64,000 nucleotides of DNA. It comes from Hyphomonadaceae bacterium UBA1849 (lineage in GTDB: Bacteria > Pseudomonadota > Alphaproteobacteria > Caulobacterales > Hyphomonadaceae). The notes below the pieces were generated by a model. That model worked only from the letters and a program-made list of their open reading frames with translations, made no database searches and had not been told where the DNA came from. Where the stretch lies: the NCBI GenBank assembly GCA_002338565.1, contig DDIN01000005.1, positions 207,607-271,606 on the forward strand, read 5' to 3'. A program made the translations under genes and the position numbers. Within the stretch, counting starts at the first letter, position 1. Each line of letters starts with the position of its first letter. Below are positions 45,317-52,202 of this stretch, in pieces.

Positions 45317-46255
45317 CTAGATTGTCAGGCCCCGCACGGCTCGCTCTTCCAGCAGAGCCATATGCTCCGGATTAGCCTGAATCACTTTGCGGGTGTCCAG
45401 ATCGAAGGTCACAGCCACGGCTTCTGAGGTGCACCATGCCTTGCCAGTGCGCGGGTCCATGATCCAGTGCACAAGGCTGTGGACCTTTGGCATGACTTTA
45501 CCGAGGCCCGTGCGGACTTCGACAACATCGCCAGCTTTCGGCCATGCTCGGTATTTCAGGCGGTATTCCAGCACGGCAGCGCCAGAGCGTACCTTTTCGC
45601 CTTTGGCTTCGGCGGCTTTAGCAACTTCATCGCGCCATGCCGCCATGAGGTTTGGAACAGAATCAGAAACGCGCCCGATGAAGTGTTCCGGCATCATACG
45701 GCCATGTGAGTCGCAATGCTGGATCTGAACTGCGCCGCGTCCAATCACCGGCACGCCCAGCTTCTCCGGAAGCGAGGCGACGGCTTCATTGTCCGGCAGG
45801 CATGGGCCATTAGGATCAAGCGAGCGCGGCGCCGTATGGTCTGGCGGCGTTACGCGCAGCTTTTCAAAGGCTGAGAGTGTTTCATCCTTCCAGGCAAAGC
45901 CGCGAAGCGTCTTTGATTCGACATGGCGAACACGCGTGCGGAAGGCTGCTGCCGTGTCACCTGAAACAGCGTGAATAAGCTCCTGATATAGAACGACTTC
46001 TGTCTCGGTCACGTCAAGAACGCCGCCCACCATATAGATTGGTCGACCCGGATGAACTTCCTTCATGAAGCGAATGTGCTGGTCTACAGGCACCAGTGTG
46101 GAGGAATTCTCCGGCGTAAACGCATTCGGCAGCCCAATCGCATGGGCGAGAATTTGCAGGCCTTCGGTCTGCTTGTTCACATAGAAACGCACATTCATGT
46201 GCCCCATCTCATCGCATTCCCATGTGTTGGTGATGCCTCGATAGAGCTCGATCAT
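45317..46255 (-). CDS. Double-hotdog acyl-CoA thioesterase
   Basis: A 312-residue protein with two 4HBT hotdog domains. Domain 1 begins NTWECDEMGHMNVRFYV (catalytic Asp as in 4-hydroxybenzoyl-CoA thioesterase) and domain 2 contains QIQHCDSHGRMMPEHFI. Thus both halves keep an active-site-like motif. It probably cleaves acyl-CoA or carnitine-type thioesters and may be functionally linked to the acyl-CoA synthetase nearby. Convergent with the FMN reductase gene. Confidence 0.88.
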   Translation of the reverse strand: MIELYRGITNTWECDEMGHMNVRFYVNKQTEGLQILAHAIGLPNAFTPENSSTLVPVDQHIRFMKEVHPGRPIYMVGGVLDVTETEVVLYQELIHAVSGDTAAAFRTRVRHVESKTLRGFAWKDETLSAFEKLRVTPPDHTAPRSLDPNGPCLPDNEAVASLPEKLGVPVIGRGAVQIQHCDSHGRMMPEHFIGRVSDSVPNLMAAWRDEVAKAAEAKGEKVRSGAAVLEYRLKYRAWPKAGDVVEVRTGLGKVMPKVHSLVHWIMDPRTGKAWCTSEAVAVTFDLDTRKVIQANPEHMALLEERAVRGLTI

Positions 46256-46371
46256 GCTGGTTCCCTCGCGTTGTTTTCAGCTTTGGTGCTGATTGTTCGG
46301 ACAACTGTAGAGGGGGTGATGTGATTTGCCTACAGCTCGCGTCGCGGCAGGTAGCTAATTTATTCGAGGCC

Positions 46372-47394
46372 TTAGCGGGTGGCAGCGCTTTCCCGCGCCA
46401 GGTCGATCAGCTGGGCTGTGATAACCGCCTGATCCGGCAGAACGGGCAGGGGAGAACCGGAGCGCAAAGCTTCTGCAAGCATTTGATAGAAGGTCAGCCA
46501 GTTTCCGGTTTCGATAGTGAGGTCTTCACTGGCGCCATCAGGCATGTGCAGCTTGCCGGAGAGGTGCCCATCAGGGTGGCCAAATGCTGGGTCATCGGCT
46601 GGCATACCATCCCGAAGTTTCGGCTCCTGCGGATCTAGGCCTTCCATCGTCAGGCTGGCTTTGGTGCCATCAAGGCGGATTTCCCGCGACGGGCCAGCTG
46701 CGAGCGAAGACGAAGAAAGCTGTACGCGCAGGCCATCCGGATATCCGAAATTGATCAGGAAGCTGTCATCTACCGCGTCTGGCGCATTGCTCCGCGCAGA
46801 CCAGATATCGGCCTCAATCCATTCTGGCGGGCCGAATAGCGTCACAGCCTGATCAATGAGATGGGCGCCGAGATCAATGAATACGCCGGAGCCGAGCCCG
46901 GGCTTTTCCCGCCAGCGATCGCGAACTTCATTGCGATGGCGGTGCCATGCGGAAACGAGGCGCACCGGCCTGCCAATCTCGTTATTATCAATGGCGCGTT
47001 TCAGGGTGAGGAAATCCGCATCCCACCGACGGTTCTGGAAAACAGTAAGCGGCGTGCCCGTCGTTTCAGATATTTCGGCAAGTGCTTCGACTTCTTCCGC
47101 CGTAACGCCAAGAGGTTTGTCGACGAGTACAGGAATACCAGCCTCGAGCGCTTGGCGGGTCTGGTCTGCATGCAAATGGGACGGCGTTGCAATGACGAGC
47201 AGTTCAGGATTCGCCTTGATCAGCTCGTCAAACGTGGCAACCGCAACTGCGTCAGGCCAGACGTCAGCGACTTCACGCGTGCGGCTTGTCTGGATGTGGC
47301 GGACATCAAAGCCGGCAGCTTTAAGAAGAGGAGAATGAAGAGTTCGACCGGCAAGGCCAAACCCTGCCAGTACTGCAAGGATGGGGGGTGTCAT
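46372..47394 (-). CDS. Gfo/Idh/MocA-family oxidoreductase
   Basis: A 340-residue NAD(P)-dependent sugar or inositol dehydrogenase-type protein. The N-terminal Rossmann motif is LAGFGLAGRTLHSPLL, then ATPSHLHADQTRQALEAG and the diagnostic VDKPLGVTAEE. The C-terminal domain carries GSGVFIDLGAHLIDQA with the active-site Asp-x-x-x-His. It is 11 bp downstream of zur and so in the same operon. Substrate unknown. Confidence 0.92.
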   Translation of the reverse strand: MTPPILAVLAGFGLAGRTLHSPLLKAAGFDVRHIQTSRTREVADVWPDAVAVATFDELIKANPELLVIATPSHLHADQTRQALEAGIPVLVDKPLGVTAEEVEALAEISETTGTPLTVFQNRRWDADFLTLKRAIDNNEIGRPVRLVSAWHRHRNEVRDRWREKPGLGSGVFIDLGAHLIDQAVTLFGPPEWIEADIWSARSNAPDAVDDSFLINFGYPDGLRVQLSSSSLAAGPSREIRLDGTKASLTMEGLDPQEPKLRDGMPADDPAFGHPDGHLSGKLHMPDGASEDLTIETGNWLTFYQMLAEALRSGSPLPVLPDQAVITAQLIDLARESAATR

Positions 47395-47405
47395 TCAGTC
47401 GGAGA

Positions 47406-47873
47406 TCAGGCCGCGGCAGCGCAGTTCGCGCATTTGCCGTGTACTTCCATCACGCTGGATGTGCGATCAAACCCTGCGGCCTGAACCTCTTCATCCAGTG
47501 CCGCATGGGTTTTGTCGGCATGCAGCTCTGAGATGGCCTTGCAGTTATCGCAGATGAGGAAGACCGCCATGTGTTTATGGCCCCAATGGCCGCACGCAAC
47601 ATAGGCGTTCAGGCTCTCAATCTTGTGTGCGAGCCCCATTTCCAGAAGGAACTCAAGCGCGCGGTAAACCGTCGGCGGCTTGGCTGCACCTTCGCCATCG
47701 AGGCGTTGAAGCAGATCATAGGCTTTTGCTGGCTCGCGGTGTTCCAGCATGAGGCTGAGAACCTTGCGACGGATCTTTGTCAGACGCGCGCCGCGTGCTT
47801 CGCATACGGCTTCTGCTTCATTCAGAGCTTCGTCGACATCAGTCGGAGCGCAATCAAGATGTGAGTCGGTCAT
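47406..47873 (-). CDS. zur: Zinc uptake regulator Zur (Fur family)
   Basis: A 155-residue Fur-family repressor. The winged HTH includes LTKIRRKVLSLMLEHREPAKAYDLL and KPPTVYRALEFLLEMGL. The dimerisation domain has two CxxC pairs for structural zinc (ICDNC and GKCANC) and the sensing HWGHKH stretch. The Zur subgroup is preferred over Fur because of the cysteine pairs and the ACGHWGHKH segment. It leads an operon with the Gfo/Idh oxidoreductase. Confidence 0.88.
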   Translation of the reverse strand: MTDSHLDCAPTDVDEALNEAEAVCEARGARLTKIRRKVLSLMLEHREPAKAYDLLQRLDGEGAAKPPTVYRALEFLLEMGLAHKIESLNAYVACGHWGHKHMAVFLICDNCKAISELHADKTHAALDEEVQAAGFDRTSSVMEVHGKCANCAAAA

Positions 47874-47937
47874 AGGTCTTTTTCGCAGGAATGGCGCATT
47901 TCGCCAAGTCCTAACCCGCAGGGTGCGAATACGAAGG

Positions 47938-47960
47938 AGCGCCCGTGGAATACGGGCGCT
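47938..47960. other. Perfect GC-rich hairpin between pmp3 and zur
   Basis: Arms AGCGCCCGT (47938-47946) and ACGGGCGCT (47952-47960) around GGAAT. It is placed 12 bp after the stop of the small Pmp3 gene. There is no T-run on either side, so termination would be Rho-assisted or the hairpin may protect a 3' end. Confidence 0.5.
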
Positions 47961-47972
47961 GTGTGGTCGCTG

Positions 47973-48248
47973 TTAGCGTCGATCCATAACCAGCCAGACT
48001 GCGTGCACCTGCGCGGGCAGATAGAACAGAATGGTGAGCAGCAGGTTCAGCCAGAAGTGACCACGAAAACCGGTCACGAGGAATGCTGCGAGGGGTGGGA
48101 TGAGAATAGCCAGGACGATCAGAAGGATGCGGCTTGCGACGCCATCTTCTGCTCTGTCATCGCCGTAATCGCGGAAGGCGTGGCGACGACGATCATAACG
48201 GCGCTCATAGTCGTATGAGTCATAACCATCATTATATCGGACGTTCAT
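47973..48248 (-). CDS. Pmp3/UPF0057 (YqaE) family membrane protein
   Basis: A 91-residue protein. The C-terminal half is a classic two-TM proteolipid of the Pmp3 family: AILIPPLAAFLVTGFRG, FWLNLLLTILFYLPAQVHAVWLV. The N-terminal 40 residues are an extension rich in Tyr, Asp and Arg (YDSYDYERRYDRRRHAF). ATG 48248 is preferred to a longer frame. Such proteins affect membrane potential and stress tolerance. Confidence 0.88.
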   Translation of the reverse strand: MNVRYNDGYDSYDYERRYDRRRHAFRDYGDDRAEDGVASRILLIVLAILIPPLAAFLVTGFRGHFWLNLLLTILFYLPAQVHAVWLVMDRR

Positions 48249-48330
48249 TGTATTGCCTTTCAAACAAGTCTTATTGAAAAACAATATAACTGATTATGCG
48301 GGAAACGCAAGCGGATTTATCGAAAAACAT

Positions 48331-48359
48331 AAAACGAGCCGTCCGTTGGGACGACCCGT
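48331..48359 (-). terminator. Intrinsic terminator after the 58-residue membrane protein
   Basis: On the minus strand an 11-bp stem ACGGGTCGTCC/GGACGGCTCGT (two G-U pairs, loop CAAC) is followed by TTTTATGTTTTTC. It is 28 bp beyond the stop at 48388. Confidence 0.8.
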
Positions 48360-48387
48360 CTTATCAGTTTCTAGCTTGAAAGTCCGG

Positions 48388-48564
48388 CTATTCGCGAACT
48401 TCGATGCCGTCTTCATTCACAGAAATGGAGAAGTCTGCATCGTCAGAAGGCGTGCCTTCAAGGCCACCGAAATAATAGACACCGAATGCGGCGACGACTG
48501 CGACGAGCGCGCCAACGATGAAGTAAATTGCGCCATTACCGCTATTGGAATTGTTATTAGCCAT
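48388..48564 (-). CDS. 58-residue single-TM membrane protein
   Basis: A short gene below common length cut-offs. The protein starts MANNNSNSGNGAIYFIVG, has one TM helix (about residues 12-32) and an acidic tail ending EDGIEVRE. AGGAG lies six bases before the ATG and an intrinsic terminator follows the stop, so this is a complete transcription unit. No family recognised. The Asn/Ser/Gly-rich head before one TM segment and an acidic tail is seen in many unnamed alphaproteobacterial small proteins. Confidence 0.75.
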   Translation of the reverse strand: MANNNSNSGNGAIYFIVGALVAVVAAFGVYYFGGLEGTPSDDADFSISVNEDGIEVRE

Positions 48565-48655
48565 TTCCGTCTCCTGTAATCAGAACGCGTTTTTGCGATG
48601 AGGAGAAAACGGAATTGTAGCTACACGGTTCCAAAATACCGTGCTTCAGCGCCAG

Positions 48656-48769
48656 CTAACCGGCGCTGAAGAAATAAACATTAAGATGCCAGGCGAGGAC
48701 GCAGGCGAGATAAATCGAGAAGAAAACGGCGAAGAGAGCCGCCAGATCATCGACGAATTTTTTTGTCAC
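48656..48769 (-). CDS. 37-residue membrane miniprotein downstream of the MoxR ATPase
   Basis: A GTG-initiated frame starting MTKKFVDDLAALFAVFF, with one long hydrophobic helix (about residues 9-35) ending FFSAG. AAGGA lies seven bases before the GTG. It begins 17 bp after the MoxR stop, so it would be cotranslated from the same message. Unknown function; the small size keeps confidence moderate. Confidence 0.5.
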   Translation of the reverse strand: MTKKFVDDLAALFAVFFSIYLACVLAWHLNVYFFSAG

Positions 48770-48786
48770 CTGCCAGTCCTTTCAGA

Positions 48787-49644
48787 TCAGCCTTCAGGAC
48801 CGCGGCGTTCGCGGCGTGAGAGGAACGCCAGACGCTCGAACAGCTGGACATCTGCCTCGTTCTTGAGGAGCGCGCCATGAAGTGGCGGCGTCAGCTTGTC
48901 CGGGTTCTGCTCTTTCAGCGTATCCAGGTCCACATCTTCATTCATGAGGAGCTTCAGCCAGTCGAGCAGCTCGGAAGTTGACGGCTTCTTCTTCATGCCC
49001 GGAAGGTCGCGCATGGAGTAGAAGGTTTGCAACGCGTCTTTAACGAGCTTCTGTTTGATACCCGGATAGTGGACTTCGACGATGTCGCGCATCGTCTGGT
49101 CGTCAGGGAATTTAATGTAGTGGAAGAAGCAGCGGCGCAGGAAGGCGTCCGGAAGCTCTTTCTCGTTGTTTGATGTGATGATGATGATCGGGCGCTGTTT
49201 CGCTTTGATCGTCTTGTCGAGCTCGTAACAGTAGAACTCCATGCGATCGAGCTCCTGAAGGAGGTCGTTCGGGAATTCGATGTCGGCTTTGTCGATTTCG
49301 TCGACGAGCAGGACCGGGCGCTTGTCAGCTTCGAATGCTTCCCAGAGCTTGCCCTTTTTGATGTAGTTGGAAATGTCTGTCGCGCGCTCGTCACCCATCT
49401 GGCCGTCACGCAGACGCGAAACGGCGTCATACTCATAGAGGCCCTGATGCGCTTTGGTCGTAGACTTTACGTGCCATTCGATCAGTTCTGTACCGAGCGC
49501 CTTAGCGACTTCGATCGCGAGGACGGTTTTACCCGTGCCCGGCTCACCTTTGATCAGAAGAGGGCGCTCCAGCGTGATCGCAGCGTTGACTGCGACCTGT
49601 AGGTCGTCTGTCGCCACATAGTTATCTGATCCTTCAAAACGCAT
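48787..49644 (-). CDS. MoxR-family AAA+ ATPase
   Basis: A 285-residue AAA+ chaperone-type ATPase. Walker A is GEPGTGKT, Walker B LLVDEIDKAD, sensor 1 IIITSNNEKELPDAFLRRC (with arginine finger RR). It is the CoxD-like subgroup that works with CoxE-type VWA proteins; the best candidate partner is the gene at 31336-32517. ATG 49644 has GGGAGAGG just upstream. Divergent from the PQQ dehydrogenase. Confidence 0.93.
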   Translation of the reverse strand: MRFEGSDNYVATDDLQVAVNAAITLERPLLIKGEPGTGKTVLAIEVAKALGTELIEWHVKSTTKAHQGLYEYDAVSRLRDGQMGDERATDISNYIKKGKLWEAFEADKRPVLLVDEIDKADIEFPNDLLQELDRMEFYCYELDKTIKAKQRPIIIITSNNEKELPDAFLRRCFFHYIKFPDDQTMRDIVEVHYPGIKQKLVKDALQTFYSMRDLPGMKKKPSTSELLDWLKLLMNEDVDLDTLKEQNPDKLTPPLHGALLKNEADVQLFERLAFLSRRERRGPEG

Positions 49645-49759
49645 AAAACCTCTCCCGCGGGTCCAACTGATTATTGGCGCTAACACTAGTTCATGCCGCG
49701 CATGTTGCAAGCGCTAACCATGCGTCACGCAGCGGAAGAATTTGCAATGGCGAAATCTC

Positions 49760-49777
49760 GTGATAGCTCAGTATCAC
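49760..49777. promoter_or_regulatory. Inverted repeat upstream of the PQQ dehydrogenase
   Basis: GTGATA (49760-49765) and TATCAC (49772-49777) with GCTCAG between, 35 bp before the ATG, in the 168-bp divergent gap to the MoxR gene. A candidate operator. Confidence 0.35.
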
Positions 49778-49812
49778 AATATGTATCGCCGCAGAGCGAT
49801 CAGGGAGGAAAA

Positions 49813-51699
49813 ATGAAACATCTCTTCAAAGGGCTCACCGCCCTCAGCCTGTGCTGTATTGCGCCTGCCTCTTTTGCTCAAAGCGAAGGTGATGCGCCGC
49901 ATCCGGGCGCGGCTGTCTATGAAGAGTATTGCGCCGCCTGCCATGACAATAGTGAAGTGACGCGCGCACCAAGCATGGATGCTCTGAATCAGTTCGACCG
50001 GACGCAGGTTCGCGCTGCGCTCGTGTCCGGCATTATGAGTGCGCAGGGCGGGATGCTTTCCTCCGCCGAGCTGGAAGCGGTTGCTGATTATCTCGGGCGC
50101 GCCGGTCCGGTAGAGACGAACTGGACAGGCGCCATGATGTGCGAGGCCGATCGCGCTGCGCCATCCCTCAGTGCGACGCCGACTGTCACGACATTCGGTT
50201 TTGACCTCAATAATTCACGCCAGCTCAGCTATGAGCAGGCGGGTCTTGAGGCTGAAGATTTTGAGAATCTGGAACTGGCCTGGGCTATGGGCTTCCCGGG
50301 TGCTGTATCCATGCGCTCTCAGGCCGCTGTCGTTGGTACGTCGATCTTCTTACCGGTCGGTGAGAGCGATCAGCGCCTGTTCGCTTTTGATATTGGCGGC
50401 GAAGAGCCATGCATTGAGTGGATTTACGATACGGATATGACGCTCCGCTCCAGTGCAGCTTATGGCGTGCTGCCAGATGGAACCGAGGCTGTGTTCGTTG
50501 GTGATCGGGCGGGCGATGTTCACATGCTGAACGCCGAGACGGGCGAGCTTGTCTGGAAAGCGCCAGCCGGTCTGTTCGGTGGTTCAATGATCACTGGCAC
50601 GCCGGTTCTCTTCGAAGACCGTGTATTTGTGCCGATCTCACAGGCGGAGATCATGCAAGGCGCGAACAATGCGCACCTCTGCTGCACGACCCATGGCGGC
50701 GTCGTTGCACTCGACGCAATGACAGGGGAACGCATCTGGGAAATGCACACAATGCCGGACGCAGAACCGGTGCGCGATCGCGGCGACGGCCAGATGCTGC
50801 TCGGGCCATCCGGCGCGCCAATCTGGAATTCGCCATCCATCGATCCGGAGCGCCGCCAGCTTTATGTCGGTACGGGTGAGGCGACCTCTCCGCCAGCGCA
50901 TCCGAATACAGATGCGCTGATCGCGGTCGATCTCGATACAGGTGACATCAACTGGTCCTATCAGGCGACTGCGAACGATATCTTCCTCGTGGGCTGCAGG
51001 AGTGAAGAACAACTCAACTGCGTTCCACGCACGGAAACGGTTTTCCGTGACGTAGACTTTGGCGCATCGACCATTCTGGCAACTACACCATCAGGCCGTG
51101 AGCTTCTGATTGGCGGCCAGAAGTCCGGAACGGTCTGGGCGCTTGATCCCACATCCGGTGAGGTGGTCTGGCGTCGCGATATTGGCACGGGCGGGCCAAG
51201 TGGCGGTATTCATTGGGGCATAGCGGCCGACGAAACCCACGTTTACGCGCCAATCTCTTTTCCGGGTCGTGACCTGCCGGATCAGACGGTGCCAGATGAC
51301 ATCAAGCCAGGGATTTATGCGGTGAACCTCGAAACCGGCGGGATTGACTGGGCCTTCCATGTCGAGGCGACATGTACAGAAGATGATCGGGTGTTCACAC
51401 CGCGCTGTGCCATGGCTTACGGCCTGTCCGGTGCACCGTCTGTCATTGGTGATTATGTCGTGACGGGTGGTCTTGATGGCATTCTCTATGTGCTGAACCG
51501 CGAAACCGGGGAGTTAGTCTGGCAGTACCGGACGGCGCGCGAGTTCGAGACTGTGAATGGCGTCGACGCGCACGGCGCAGCTATTGATAATGCCTCCATC
51601 ATCGCAACCAACGGGCTCCTTATTATGAATTCGGGCTATGGCCTGTTCGGGGCAGGGGCAGGCAATGTGATGCTCGCCTTCCGTCCAAAGGCCGACTGA
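49813..51699 (+). CDS. Periplasmic cytochrome c-PQQ quinoprotein dehydrogenase (polyvinyl alcohol dehydrogenase-like)
   Basis: A 628-residue exported protein. The signal peptide ends near SFAQ; residues about 28-105 are a cytochrome c domain with heme motif CAACH (residues 40-44) and a Met ligand candidate. A PQQ-type beta-propeller follows (about 160-628) with repeated tryptophan-docking blades such as LNAETGELVWKA, LDAMTGERIWEM, LDPTSGEVVWRR and LNRETGELVWQY. Adjacent cysteines at 290-291 match the vicinal disulfide of PQQ dehydrogenases. N-terminal cytochrome plus propeller is the polyvinyl alcohol dehydrogenase order. Substrate here unknown. GGGAGG precedes the ATG. Confidence 0.9.
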   Translation: MKHLFKGLTALSLCCIAPASFAQSEGDAPHPGAAVYEEYCAACHDNSEVTRAPSMDALNQFDRTQVRAALVSGIMSAQGGMLSSAELEAVADYLGRAGPVETNWTGAMMCEADRAAPSLSATPTVTTFGFDLNNSRQLSYEQAGLEAEDFENLELAWAMGFPGAVSMRSQAAVVGTSIFLPVGESDQRLFAFDIGGEEPCIEWIYDTDMTLRSSAAYGVLPDGTEAVFVGDRAGDVHMLNAETGELVWKAPAGLFGGSMITGTPVLFEDRVFVPISQAEIMQGANNAHLCCTTHGGVVALDAMTGERIWEMHTMPDAEPVRDRGDGQMLLGPSGAPIWNSPSIDPERRQLYVGTGEATSPPAHPNTDALIAVDLDTGDINWSYQATANDIFLVGCRSEEQLNCVPRTETVFRDVDFGASTILATTPSGRELLIGGQKSGTVWALDPTSGEVVWRRDIGTGGPSGGIHWGIAADETHVYAPISFPGRDLPDQTVPDDIKPGIYAVNLETGGIDWAFHVEATCTEDDRVFTPRCAMAYGLSGAPSVIGDYVVTGGLDGILYVLNRETGELVWQYRTAREFETVNGVDAHGAAIDNASIIATNGLLIMNSGYGLFGAGAGNVMLAFRPKAD

Positions 51700-51771
51700 T
51701 TTACCCGAGGCAATCTGCGCCAGTGAGGGCTAGCGCAGACCGTGATACTGTGTTCGCCGAAAGGTGAGCTC

Positions 51772-52098
51772 ATGCCCAAGCTCGTTAAGTTCCTGATCTT
51801 CCACGCCTTGCTCGGCTTCGTCATCGCGCTTGCCGGTGTGCTCGTGATTTTCGCGCTGGATGTTGCGAGCCTTCGGACGCTGATCATGTCATCCGATGTG
51901 AAATGGATGGCGGCGTTTGCACTTATCTTCCTGATGACGATCACCATTGCGTCCGTCACCATGGGCGTTGCCGTGATGCGGCTGCCTTATGATGATGACG
52001 ATGATGATTTGCCGGGCGGCGGCCTGCGACAGCATGATATAGGCGGCTTGATCCTCGGACATCACATTCTTCAGCCTGCAAAAATCCGGCGTCCATAG
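51772..52098 (+). CDS. Small two-TM membrane protein with acidic loop
   Basis: A 108-residue protein with two TM helices (about 6-28 and 41-65), then MRLPYDDDDDDLPGG, an uninterrupted run of six Asp, and a His-containing tail. GGTGAG precedes ATG 51772. No family recognised. It starts 72 bp after the PQQ dehydrogenase and may belong to the same transcript. Confidence 0.7.
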   Translation: MPKLVKFLIFHALLGFVIALAGVLVIFALDVASLRTLIMSSDVKWMAAFALIFLMTITIASVTMGVAVMRLPYDDDDDDLPGGGLRQHDIGGLILGHHILQPAKIRRP

Positions 52099-52202
52099 CC
52101 GCTCTGCCTGAGATTCAGGCTCGGCCCCGCTTTCTTCTAAACAGGGTTTGCCATGGCGAATTTGCCAGCATAGCCTCGCTGACAGGGAAATGGAGAAGGT
52201 AG

